From Cyanoderma ruficeps (taxonomy: Eukaryota; Chordata; Aves; Passeriformes; Timaliidae), in contig VZDJ01000063.1 in NCBI GenBank assembly GCA_008694505.1, positions 1,330,721-1,394,720 of the forward strand: a DNA stretch of 64,000 nt. Reading direction: 5' to 3'. Below the pieces are notes generated by a model. It made no database searches, was not told the origin of the DNA, and saw only the letters and a list, made by a program, of their open reading frames with translations. Shown here piece by piece: positions 10,931 to 20,840 of this stretch (its first letter is position 1; each line of letters starts with the position of its first letter). The position numbers were made by a program, and so were the translations under genes.

Positions 10931-11879
10931 TTGCTACTTAAATAACTACTCGGTTTTATCCTGTACTAATACACATTCTTACAAGATTCAGAAATTAAAA
11001 GGCTGCTGCTATTTTTCTATATTTTTCTGTATATTTCCCATTTATTTCTCAACAGCGGCCAAGAGAAGGAAATGGAAGCTTCCCCATTTTTCACAAGTTT
11101 TTAATGCTGCTTTAGTTCTGGCTGGGATTCAGAAAGCCGGGGAACGGCGTGGTTGTAGAAGTATTTTTATTTTTCTGAAGAAGCCAGGAAATATCAGAGC
11201 CTGTTCCTGTTTCACAGACGTGACACACGCTCAGAGCCAGCAGCTCTCCAACACTTCCCTCTGGAATTCCTGACTTTTGCTGACCTGCAGCCGGGGCCGT
11301 TCCCATGGCGTTTCAAAGGATTTCCCTCCCTTTAAAATATCAATTTCACCCACAGCTTCTCCAACTTGACTTCCCGAGAGTGGCCCAAGGTTTTAAATCT
11401 TCTATAAAATCATCGATCTGCTGTTTTAAGGCCTCGATGATGGTTATTTTCTGCCTGGGCAGATTCACTTTGCTGTTCTGAGACCTGGGAGAATCTCCCG
11501 GAGCTGGATGGAGGAAACAGCTGCGAGGCACCAGGAAAGGGCTGGGCTTTATTATCCCTGTGCCAAACAGAATTCCCGGCCTCAATTTCCCTTCCCAGGC
11601 GCTTCCCGCAGGGATTTTAGCATCGCGCTAAAATTCTGGGGCCAATCCCGGGATTTTTTTTTTTCGCTTAAAGTCGGGTTTGGTGATGCTCGCGGTGCTG
11701 CCTTCCAGATCAGAATGTTTAGATTTAGAAAACCGGGGTTGAGATGGATAAAATCCGTCGGTGTTCGGCTTGACCGGCAGGAAATAATAAAGCTCTTCCC
11801 GCTTCTCCACGGGCAAATCCAGATGTGGGAAAGCAAAGGAAGGACCGTCCCAAAAAAAAAAAAAAAGAAAAATTAAAAA

Positions 11880-12300
11880 ATAAATGCGGGGATGGATCCG
11901 CCCGTGGGTGGCTCCTGGTGGGCGGAGGATGGGATGGGGACATAAAAGGGGGTCGGGAGGGGGACACAGGCTGAGGGATGAAGGGTTTGGAGTGCGATCC
12001 CGGGAATCGCGGCCGGAGCGGAGCGCTCAGCCCCGCAGCGCTGCCGCCGCCGGGCCGCGACTGAGCCGAGCAGGAGGAGGAGGAGGAGAAAGAAGAGGAG
12101 GGAAAGAGGCAGGGAAGGAAGGAAGGAAGGGAAGAAGGAGGGAAGGAGGAGCCGTCGGGGCCCGGCGGGGCGATGCTGGCGGCAGCAGCGCTGTGCGCGG
12201 CCGCGCTGGGCTGCGCGGCGGGGGCGCGGCTGCTCAGCGGTAAGGCGGGCTCGGGATCGCTCGGGATCGCTGGGAGACTTTGTGGGGATCCTCCTAGCCC
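11880..12300 (+). promoter_or_regulatory. LAYN: LAYN promoter and 5'UTR, CpG-rich
   Basis: GC- and CpG-rich stretch around 11990-12300 surrounding LAYN exon 1. A TATA-like cataaaagg lies at 11941-11949, some 230 bp before the ATG, followed by a purine-rich (gga/ggaa)n leader at 12070-12150. The start site is inferred. Confidence 0.6.
12173..12239 (+). CDS. LAYN: LAYN exon 1 (signal peptide)
   Basis: ATG at 12173 opens MLAAAALCAAALGCAAGA, an Ala/Leu-rich signal peptide, then RLLS, matching human layilin's ...GRLLSA. Donor g|gtaagg at 12240. Confidence 0.92.
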
Positions 12301-15300
12301 GGAGAGATCCCTCCGGCCCCGCCACCCTCGCCTCTGTCGCTGGCGGGGTCGGGGTGTCGCTGGCTGTCGCGACACGGGCAGGGATGCTCCGCGGTGGTGC
12401 GGGGGGGAAGGTTGGGGTTGATGGTTCTCGAGGTCTTGGCCAACTTTTCCAGCAGATTTTCCCTGGCGCCCTGCCCCGGGGAGCTGGCTGGGCTCAGCGG
12501 GCAGATCCCGGGGGAGGAGATAAGGGGGAATACAGGAATATAGGAAAGGGAATACAAGGAATCCTTTCAGCCTCGCTCAGAGCTGCACAATGTCCTCAGC
12601 TGAGCTCGGGACTCGAAGTCCAGCCAGGAATCAGCTCCAATCAGTTTCTCCTTTAGCTGAAAGTAATGGCAAGTTTGGCTGAGAAGGCAGAGACTTTCTT
12701 CTTATTATTTTTTTTTTCCTTTTAATGAGGAAAAAATGTGTTTGTGTATCAGCAAAGAGCCTGGGTGCAGTTTGGTGACTGTTTTCTAGAGAGTTGCAGA
12801 TTTTTAATGAAACTCTGCTGTCTGTGTTTTCCTTTTGCCTCTCCCAACAGCAGTGGACATTTCCCTCAGAAGAGGTAAGGGGGCTTTGCCTTTTTCTCTG
12901 AGCGTCAAATTCCCAAGAGAAACACAGGCTGTGCTAGAAATGCATTTTTTAACTGTGCTGTGGCAGTAAAAATCCTGCTCCTATTGTAATCCCTGTGTAA
13001 AATGTTAGCAAACTCCATTTCTGGCTATTTAAGTGCTGAAAAATTCCAGCGTGAAAGGTGTTTAAAGTCCCACTCCTGCAGTGGAGTGTAAAAGGATAAA
13101 GCAAAACCAACAAATATCCCATGGCAGGGTTTATAATGACCTTGTCCTTGCATTATCCCATTTGTTCCGGGCACGCCACAAATGTTGCTGAATGTTTTCC
13201 TCCTGTAAAAAAAAACAACATGTAGGTTAGCAGATTGTGCATGCAAAAGAAATATTTACCGAGCACAACAAAACTGTTTGTTTGCACAGTCTAAATATTG
13301 GGACTGCTGGGCCAAAAAAAAAACCCAACAAAAAACAAAACACACACACGAGTGCATCGTTTTGGGTGATGTGTCTTTTCACTTTGATCTTCCCTCGGAA
13401 CCAAAATAAGCTCTGCTGCTTCTGCAGGAGACAGCCCTTGGCTGGTGAGAGCCTGAAAACAGATTTTGTTTACTCCCTGGGCGGGCAGAGCACAGAGCAG
13501 AGCTCGAAACGGGGCTGTGGGAACTCACCTCCCGATCCTCAGTACGGACACTGGAAAAGGAAGGAGCTGGAGGTTGTAAAGAAGGAATTCTTCCCTTTGA
13601 GGGTGGGGAGGCCTTGAGAAGTTGTGGATGTCCCGTCCCTGAAAGTGTCCAAGGCCAGGCTGGAGCAGCCTGGGACAGTGGGAGGTGTCCCCATGGCAGG
13701 AGGTGGAATGAGAAGGTTTTAAGGTCCTTTCCAACCCCAAATGTTCTGGGATTCTATGGCGCTGCAATATCCGTTCAACTATTGCATACACCCCAAAAGA
13801 GAAATTCTTGCTCTCTCTGCTTGTATAAGGAAATCACTGATTTTGACCATTTAACTCCTTAAATTAATCATCATTTTAAAAGCCTCTTTGAACCCTTGCA
13901 AGGGAGCTTTGCTTTTTAAAAGGTTGCATGTATCAGCTTGCTCTGGCACAGGGTTTCTTTGGGAGGAACTCCCAGAATCTGCAAATCCCAGAAAAACCAT
14001 GAGGGAGGTGAAAAGAGCAGGACATGAAAGGACCAACCTAAACTGTGAGACGCAGCGAGAAAAATTCGGAGATTCCATTTGCCAGCCCAGTAACACAAGA
14101 GACTTTTACCTGTGTTGTGTTTTCTGTGTGAGCAGCACAAAACTCATCCAAATTGCTGGTTTAGCCTTAATTTTGGTGGTGTTCAGCACCGTTCCTGTCA
14201 GAGTTTTCTCTCCCTTCTCTGCAGGGGGAAAATGGGTTACTGAAATAAACGAATCAATATGATTCGAACAGAAGTTACTTTATTTATTGTTCACATAAAG
14301 CCACGGTTACAGTTTCTAGCACTACTGGTCATGCCTTCAGGAGTCTTTTGGTTGGCTAATTTATTTGTTCATTAGACAGGGCACACATTTTTCAGGGTAT
14401 TTAATTGGTCAAGTGTCCATCACCGGGCTGTGTGTCTTCTGAGTTTTGCATTTCTTGTAGCCACTTCCCCAGGCTCTTGCTCATTATTTTTAGACTTGTT
14501 GCAGTTCTTGACAAATCCTTGAAAACCCTGAAAAACAAAGACTGCGGGTTGTCTTCTTATCTACAAACAGTTTTTAGCTGGCACAAAGAACAGCCCGAGG
14601 AGCTATTCAAATCTATGGCTGCACCTCCCCTGCAGGGCAGACGGTTTGCAGGCGCGGGACGCAGAAGCCCTGCTACAAAATCGTTTATTTCCACGACGCC
14701 TCGCGCAGGACCAGCTACGAGGAGGCTCACCTGGCCTGCAGGGCTGATGGAGGGCATCTGGTCAGCATCGAGAGCCCAGCAGAGCAGAGGCTGATCGAAT
14801 CCTTCATCAGGAGCCTCCTGCCCTCCGATGGAGACTTCTGGATCGGGCTCAGGAGGAGGAAGGAGGAGGAGGACAACAGCACTGAGTGTAATGGCTTCTA
14901 CTCCTGGTCGGATGGGAGCTCGGCCAAATTCCGGTGGGTGCCTGGCACTGTGGGAATGGCAGGGCCTTTAGGAATGAAGGATTTTGGCCAACGAATCCAA
15001 GCAGGGATGGCCCAGCTGTCACTTGTGTTCATTCCGTGTTCATCCCGTCCGGGGGGCACAAATCACCCTCCTGGGGTTGCTCCACGTCAGCGTCTGCTTC
15101 AGGCCAAATCCATTTCCTTCTCTTGGCCACTACTGAGAGATAAATGGGAAATATACAGAAAATAAAGGAGGAAAGCATAGAAAAAGAGCAGCAGCCTTTT
15201 AATTTCTAAATCTTGTAATGAGGTGTATTAATACGGGAGAACACTGAGTAGTTATTTTAGTGGTAATAATAACAACTGCAAACAACAACAATAATAATAA

Positions 15301-18300
15301 TATCCAGGACGTCTTTTTCCCCCTAAACAAAATCTGAGTCTTTAGACCAAAGGAAATAAAACCCAGCACTTGGCCCAAGCAGGCAGAGTTGGTTCAGCAT
15401 TTTAGTAAACTTTGAGGAGAGGAAGTGTTTGATAGGAACAACCGTGTTCATTTTGTGTTCATCCCATCTGGGTGCACAAATCACCCTCCTGGAGTTGCTC
15501 CATATCAGTGTCTGCTTTAGGCTAAATTGATCATTTTGGGGGCTGAAAGGAGGGGAAAGAACAAGTGGTGTGGCCTTAAAAATCTCTGATTTGACAGCTG
15601 CAAATGTCCTGAAGATTCCTGCACCGCAGATCCCCTGAAATTTATACCTGATGTCCTGAAAAATCAAAAATGTTGCTCTTTACTGAGGAAATAATGTTTT
15701 TTCCCTGTGAGACAGCAAAATATCCGAGCTGCGGGATTTATTGCAGACATGGAAAATTAAAATGTTCACAGCACTTTTTAGATTTCTGCCTCCTTGTCTT
15801 AAGGAACCACAGGATTTGTTATAATTAAATTATAAAAGCAACGACATTGACACCAATTTAATCCTTTTATCAACCTTATATATATAACAACACCTTGGAA
15901 TTGTGACTTTTTTTTTTTGCTCTGGGTGCCCATAAGGCATTTCAGCCACTCAGAAATGAACAAACCCCAGGATTTGCCATAATTAAATTATAAAAGCAAC
16001 GACACTGACACCAATTTTCATCCTTATATCAACCTCACATCGTCCTTACACATGGAACAACACCTTGGAATTGTGATCTTTTCTTGCTCTGGGTGCCCAA
16101 AAGGCATTTCAGCCACTCCGAAATGAACGAATAAAAAGTGGTTTTAGCAGTCTTTGAGATCTCAAAGTCTCTCCCGTGGTTCAGATATTGGGGGTGGATA
16201 ATGGGAAGCTGGAAGCAGAATCTGCTGCTAAGAAACAGGCCCAGCTTCCCTGCCTTCCATTGGTGAGACACAGTTATTTGTGCTGAGTGATAAAACGATA
16301 AAAGCCAAGGAAAAACACCAGGGGAGGAAGGAAGTGAGGGAGGAATAAAGCATTGGAATGGCTGGAAAAAAAAAACCACTGCTGGAAATGGGTGTTCTCC
16401 CATGCTGAATGTCTGGAATTATTGATGTGCTGTGGATCAGCTGGCAGCAAATCCTTGGCAGGCGGAACTTTGCTCCTTCCAGAATCTGGGCATTGAATAA
16501 TTGGCAAAATCAGGAGAATTTTGGAGGTGTTTTCTGTGTTATATAAAATATCCTCTGACTGACAGTGACATTTCAGGGCTATCTCCATCCAGGATCAGTG
16601 GGGATTGAACAATTGGGAATATCAGGAGATTTTTGGAGCTGTTTTCGGAGTTATATAAAATATCCTCTGACTGACACTGACATTTCAGGTCTATCTCCTT
16701 CCAGGGTCAGTGGGGATTGAATAATTGACAAAATCAGGAGAATTTTTGAGGTGTTTTCTGTGTTATATAAAATATCCTCAGACTGACAGTGGCATTTCAG
16801 TGCTGCCTCCTTCCAGGGTCAGTGGGGATTGAACAATTGGGAATATCAGGAGATTTTTGGAGGTGTTTTCTGTGTTATATAAATTATCCTCTGACTGACA
16901 GTGACATTTCAGCGCTGCCTCTTTCCTGTGCGCGGCCTGGGGAAGTGGCCCAGGTGTGTCTGGTGGTGAGGTTTATTCTTAGAAAACAANNNNNNNNNNN
17001 NNNNNNNNNNNNNNNNNNNNNNNNNNNNNNNNNNNNNNNNNNNNNNNNNNNNNNNNNNNNNNNNNNNNNNNNNNNNNNNNNNNNNNNNNNNNNNNNNNNN
17101 NNNNNNNNNNNNNNNNNNNNNATATAATAAATATAAATACATATAATAAATATATAAACAAATAATATATATAAATATAAATATAATATAAATTATATAG
17201 GTTGTATCTTTTAAAGATAAGTTATCTAAAAATAAATTTGTTTTAAAATAATTATAAAATTCTGTTAATTGTACGTAGCTGAGATCTTTTGGTGGTGCTG
17301 CCTGGGACAGGAAGGAGGGCAGGTTGGTTGTGAGGAGCTCAGCCCTTTGCTCATTGATATTTGTCGAACACCTTGCATCCAGAGCTCGAAAAATCTGAAT
17401 TAAAAGACCAAATAATTGCATTTATCACTCTCGTTTTCCCCAGTGGAAGCCCAGGATAGTGCCGTAACTCTGCCTTTTCCCCATCCCAGCTGCTGGAAGC
17501 GGCCTGAGCTGTGTTTTTTGGTGTTTCCCCAGGAACTGGTACGTGGACGAGCCGTCCTGTGGGGGTGAGGTGTGTGTGGTGCTCTACCACCAACCCTCTG
17601 CCCCGCCTGGAGTGGGAGGCCCCTACATGTTCCAGTGGAACGACGACAGATGCAACATGAAGAACAACTTCATCTGCAAATATTCCCTGGGTAACGGGGG
17701 TTTAAGCATTTCAATATCTCCAGGAGAAGGAATGGCTGCTACAAAAACCCTTCCTCAGCTTCACCGCTGGGACAGGGAGATGTGGCTCTGAGAGGTTTCA
17801 GCCCGCTGGCACCTGCTGACTTTTTCCCAGGGAAAAAAATTTCTCAGGAAAGCTTCTTTTCCAAACAATCCTGGCAAACAACTCTCCTTTCTCAGAACAA
17901 CCTTTCTCCAGGTGGTGTTTTGCTGTTTCTCTGGTTTAACCAGTGGGATCAGGGAGGTGTCGTTCCTATTCCCCAGCCATGTTCAGTCTGTGTGGGAACA
18001 CCTCATAAAAGGCAGTAAGAATTAGACAATAAAGCCTTTTTTCTCTGCTCTTTTCCTTCTGAAGTATTTGGAGTCTATCGTGCCAGACAGTGACAGGGAA
18101 AGCTTTAAATTTATGCAACAAATGGGGTAAAAAAAATATATCCCAGTGTGTCCTTTCTGTAGCTGTTTGTGGTTTACATAAATCCCCTGGGGGTTTTATG
18201 AAGGGTCTGAGGTCTCACGTTGGGAGGACAGTGCTCAGGTTGGAAACTGTGCGTTTCGCTCACGAGGAAATTCTGCATTTCCCTTTTCTTTCAGAGAAGC

Positions 18301-20103
18301 CAACGAAAGCTCCAATAGACAATTCCCGAAGAGGTGAGTCAGACACATTTGTTTGGGACTTTTTTTTAAACAATTTTAACATTTTTTAAAATGGTTTTTG
18401 AATGGTTTTTTTTAAACAAACTTCATCAATTTTAAACTTTTTTTTAAAACAATTTATAATTATATTTATATTTATATTCATAATATTTCATTATTATAAA
18501 TAAACCTATCCTTTCTTTCATGGCTAAAAGAAATAACGTCGTTACTATAAATGATAAATTATTGGGGTTTTTACCATTTTTATAATTTAAAAAAAAAACC
18601 AAACCAACCCATCTGCAGTATTAATGAAGCGGCTCCTTTCCAGCTGTGGCAACAGAGGTCTGGAAACCAGAATTCCCAGAGGAACGGCGCAGGAAAGGTG
18701 CCAATGGAACAGCCGGGGGAGCCAAAGGTAACCCGCGCTCTCAAAAACTCACATTTCAAGTGTTGGACTCAAAATGTGGAAGACCGAATAGAGAAAACAT
18801 GGAACAAACAAAATTCCCTCAAGTATTTCCCAGGACAAAGGAAGGAGGTTGCTCTGGCGGTAAAAATGTTCAAAATCCAAAATATTTGGGGTGTGAAAAA
18901 GCCGCGTTTATTAAATCGCTTCTGGGTGGCTGAGCTGGGAATGTTTTGTTTGTACCTCTGTGATCAACTATGAACAACTCACCATTTCTCCTGTGACCCG
19001 GAGTCTTTTTTACCCCCAGAGCCTGTCCAGAGCCTCACCTACATCCTGATTTCCAGCATTCCTGTGCTGCTGCTCCTCGTGGCCATCACGGCCATCTCCA
19101 GCTTTTGGCTCTTTGTCAAGAGGTGAGTGACGTTTATCCTTCTAAATCACCAAGGAATGTCAGGAGCAGTTCTGCTGGTTGGGATTTTGGGAATGTCAGG
19201 AGGAGTTTTGCAGCCCCAGCAGCTGAGCTGGCAGCCCAGAGTGTCCCTCAGCAAGTGCTGCCATGGGATTTTCCAGGAGCGCAGCCTGGAATTGTTGGGA
19301 TTAGGAATGTGCTGAGCCCAGCTTTGCTCAAAGCTCATCACCAAATCACTGCCAGACTTCTGTGGGCCTGATATTTCTGGGTCTGAGAGATTTCAGCCTG
19401 CTGGCAGCTGCTGACTTTTTCCCAAGGAAAAAATTCCTCAAAAAAGTTTCTCCTCCAAACAATCCTGGCAAACAGCTCTCCTTTCTCAGAACAACCTTTC
19501 TCCAGGTGGTGTTTTGCTGTTTCTCTGGTTTAACCAGTGGGATCAGAGAGGTGTCGTTCCTATTCCCCAACCATGTTCAGTCTGTCTGGGAACACCTTAG
19601 AAAAGGCAACAAGAATTAGACAATGAAGCCTTTTTTCTCTGCTCTTTTCCTTCTGAAATATTTGGAGTCTCTCATCTTTCTTTGGTGTCCTACAACGACG
19701 GAGTCCTGCTGTTGGTTTGTGTTTTCCTCCGTGTATTTGATGGCTTTTCCCTATTTTCCCTGCCCTCCTCCTCAGGAGACGGGAGCTGGTGGATGTGACC
19801 CCGGAGGGTGACACGGCCTGGCTGCCACAGCCCAGGAGGGACAGCCCCAAGCTGGACATTTACAGAGTGATCAACAAACAATCTGAAGCTGACTTGGCTG
19901 GAGCCAGGCCTGGCACAAAGAATTCCTCCTTCCGTGCCCGGGAAGGGCTGCAGAGCCCCAAGGACACCTCCAGCAGTGGCCTGGGGACACTGGCCAGCAC
20001 AGAGAGTGGCTTTGTCACCAACGACATCTACGAGCTCTGCGGGGACCGTGTGGGCAGGAGCAAGGAGTCCACCTGGGTGGACAATGAGATTTACGGATAT
20101 TGA
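12173..20103 (+). CDS. LAYN: LAYN, layilin, C-type lectin membrane receptor (8 coding exons)
   Basis: Joined exons 12173-12239, 12851-12874, 14636-14933, 17533-17690, 18295-18333, 18644-18727, 19020-19122 and 19776-20103 total 1,101 bp (366 aa), near the human length of 374-382. Signal peptide at residues 1 to about 18. The C-type lectin domain spans about 35-181, with WIGL (99-102), EPS (136-138) where many lectins have EPN, and WND (165-167). N111 is a glycosylation sequon. One transmembrane helix lies at about 230-256, followed by a tail of about 110 residues ending NDIYE...RSKESTWVDNEIYGY. Family knowledge: layilin binds hyaluronan outside the cell and talin, merlin and radixin inside, at membrane ruffles. 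All splice sites are GT-AG and phases agree. The gene is complete apart from an intronic gap at 16990-17121. Confidence 0.95.
12851..12874 (+). CDS. LAYN: LAYN exon 2 (24-bp micro-exon)
   Basis: Only 24 bp between cccaacag and gtaagg, encoding (A)VDISLRR. Phase 1 in and out, so skipping it would keep the frame. Matches the short human segment ASDLDLRG. Confidence 0.85.
13540..13760 (+). mobile_element. CR1-family LINE 3' fragment (LAYN intron 2)
   Basis: Contains the typical avian CR1 3' end: gtccaaggccaggctggagc, then a GTCC/ggtggaatgag stretch, ttttaaggtcctttccaacc and a closing ttctgggattctatgg. Confidence 0.85.
14636..14933 (+). CDS. LAYN: LAYN exon 3 (lectin domain, first part)
   Basis: Acceptor cccctgcag, donor g|gtgggt. 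Encodes GQTVCRRGTQKPCYKIVYFH, the helix EEAHLACRADGGHLVSIES, GDFWIGLRRRKEEE and the DNST sequon, through FYSWSDGSSAKF. Confidence 0.95.
15021..15122. repeat. Direct repeat left copy, ~100 bp (LAYN intron 3)
   Basis: The block tgttcatcccgt...cacaaatcaccctcctgggg...cagcgtctgcttcaggccaaat is repeated at 15440-15541 with about ten differences. The pair flanks the inverted copy of the dispersed repeat. Confidence 0.85.
15298..15439. repeat. Dispersed repeat, copy 2 (inverted relative to 10716-10860)
   Basis: Reverse complement of the 10.7-kb copy, again bordered by an AAT/AAC-rich simple repeat (15255-15302). It sits between two direct repeats. Confidence 0.85.
15440..15541. repeat. Direct repeat right copy, ~100 bp
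   Basis: Second copy of the 15021-15122 block. Confidence 0.85.
15808..16127. repeat. Tandem duplication, two ~155-bp copies
   Basis: Copy 1 (15808-15963) and copy 2 (15965-16127) share ataattaaattataaaagca, acaccttggaattgtga and aaggcatttcagccactc, with small indels. Confidence 0.88.
16474..16921. repeat. Tandem array, four ~112-bp units in an A-B-A-B pattern
   Basis: Each unit runs from ccttccagg...cagtggggattgaa through gttatataaaatatcctctg to gacagtgacatttcag. Units 1 and 3 read aataattg(g/a)caaaatcag while units 2 and 4 read acaattgggaatatcagg. The array lies in LAYN intron 3 just before the gap. Confidence 0.9.
16990..17121. other. Assembly gap (N run) in LAYN intron 3
   Basis: 132 undetermined bases, followed by an AT-rich (ataaat)n stretch to about 17200; probably an unresolved AT-rich microsatellite. 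Confidence 1.
17533..17690 (+). CDS. LAYN: LAYN exon 4 (lectin domain, Ca/ligand loop)
   Basis: Encodes NWYVDEPSCGGEVCVVLYHQ then the GGPYMFQWNDDRCNMKNNFI segment with the last lectin cysteines. Nearly identical to mammalian layilin. Acceptor ccccag, donor g|gtaacg. Confidence 0.96.
17786..18075 (+). mobile_element. LTR-like repeat, copy 1 (LAYN intron 4)
   Basis: About 290 bp repeated at 19380-19670. It contains TATA-like cataaaagg followed 20 nt later by gacaataaagcc and a T/C-rich end, the layout of an LTR U3-R-U5. No coding region accompanies it. LTR status is inference. Confidence 0.65.
18295..18333 (+). CDS. LAYN: LAYN exon 5 (stalk, 39 bp)
   Basis: 39 bp between tttcag and gtgagt, encoding EKPTKAPIDNSRR. 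Phase 1 both sides. EKP matches the start of the human stalk (DEKPAVPS). Confidence 0.8.
18644..18727 (+). CDS. LAYN: LAYN exon 6 (stalk)
   Basis: 84 bp, acceptor ttccag, donor g|gtaacc, phase 1 both sides. Encodes ATEVWKPEFPEERRRKGANG then TAGGAK, loosely matching the human TTPVLPEETQEEDAKK stalk; NGT is a potential glycosylation site. Confidence 0.78.
19020..19122 (+). CDS. LAYN: LAYN exon 7 (transmembrane segment)
   Basis: Encodes EPVQSLTYILISSIPVLLLL and on through the hydrophobic run to FWLFVKR. The start resembles human NLAYILIPSIPLLLL. Acceptor cccccag, donor ag|gtgagt. Confidence 0.94.
19380..19670 (+). mobile_element. LTR-like repeat, copy 2 (LAYN intron 7)
   Basis: Closely matches 17786-18075, including ctttctcagaacaacctttc and gtggtgttttgctgtttctc. 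The AATAAA of copy 1 is AATGAA here. Confidence 0.65.
19776..20103 (+). CDS. LAYN: LAYN exon 8 (cytoplasmic tail and stop)
   Basis: Begins RRRELVDVTPEGDTAWLPQP and includes KLDIYRVINKQSEADLAGAR and ESGFVTNDIYE, ending NEIYGY with TGA at 20101-20103. These motifs are the conserved layilin tail. Confidence 0.96.
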
Positions 20104-20840
20104 GGGAATGGACCCAAGAAAACCCCATTGGAATTCGGATTTTCAGTATCGACACCAGTTTACTTGCACTCGTTTCATAATGGTATGTGTGGTGTTTGTC
20201 CTGGTTGTGAGTTGTCCCCCTTATTCTTCTGTTTTCTGGAAGGATGGGGGGGGTTTTAAAGATCCAAACTGAACAGAATGTACAGATTTGGCTTTGCACC
20301 AAGCCCCCTTTGCCCCAGGAATGGCTTGTTGATACTCTGGATTCCTTTTTGTACCAAAGATACGCCTTGAAACTGAGGGACAATCCCAAATCCTTATTTA
20401 TTTATAGCCCTCCCCCTCCTCAAAGGTGCTAAAGGTTACCTGTAATGTGTGATGGAGCTCTGCTCTCCCGGACATGCTGAGCAGTGGGAAAGTGGGGAAT
20501 GAATCCCTTGGTTGCCTTTGCTTGTGTGTGCAACTTCTACCGTGCCTATTAAATTTCTTTATCTCAACCCGTGAATTTTCTCGTTTTTTACTCCTCCAAT
20601 TCTCTCCCTCATTCTGCTGGAAGGGACAGAGACCAAGAAGTGAGGGGGAAATGACCAAGCAACCAAAGAGTGCCAGGCAGGAACCCAAACATTTCACACC
20701 TTTTGTCCTGCAGGTGATTTTCTGGCTCCAGGAGAGCAGAACGAGACCGTGAAACACTTAAAACTTGTTTTAGTTGCCTAAAAGTTTGCAGTTCTCTGTC
20801 GCACGCAAATAAATAAACAGGAAAATGCAAAAAAAAAAAA
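20104..20840 (+). terminator. LAYN: LAYN 3'UTR with poly(A) signals
   Basis: ATTAAA at 20548-20553 is followed by a T-rich stretch, and overlapping AATAAA signals occur at 20808-20813 and 20812-20817. Either could end the LAYN message. The A-run at 20829-20841 is genomic. Confidence 0.6.

Larger units (their letters stand above)
8910..11880. other. Spacer between mir-34c and the LAYN promoter
   Basis: In mammals HOATZ (C11orf88) lies in this interval, but I found no exon that I recognise as HOATZ. The stretch holds an interspersed repeat copy (10716-10860), an ATT microsatellite and a minus-strand coding-like stretch at 11346-11470. Otherwise I see nothing definite. Confidence 0.55.

Noticed and set aside
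11725..12375. 216-codon minus-strand ORF opposite LAYN exon 1
   Set aside because: Low-complexity Ser/Pro composition from the purine-rich leader and CpG-rich region; the plus-strand LAYN start explains this locus.
16789..17421. ORFs running through X residues
   Set aside because: They only stay open across the N gap at 16990-17121.
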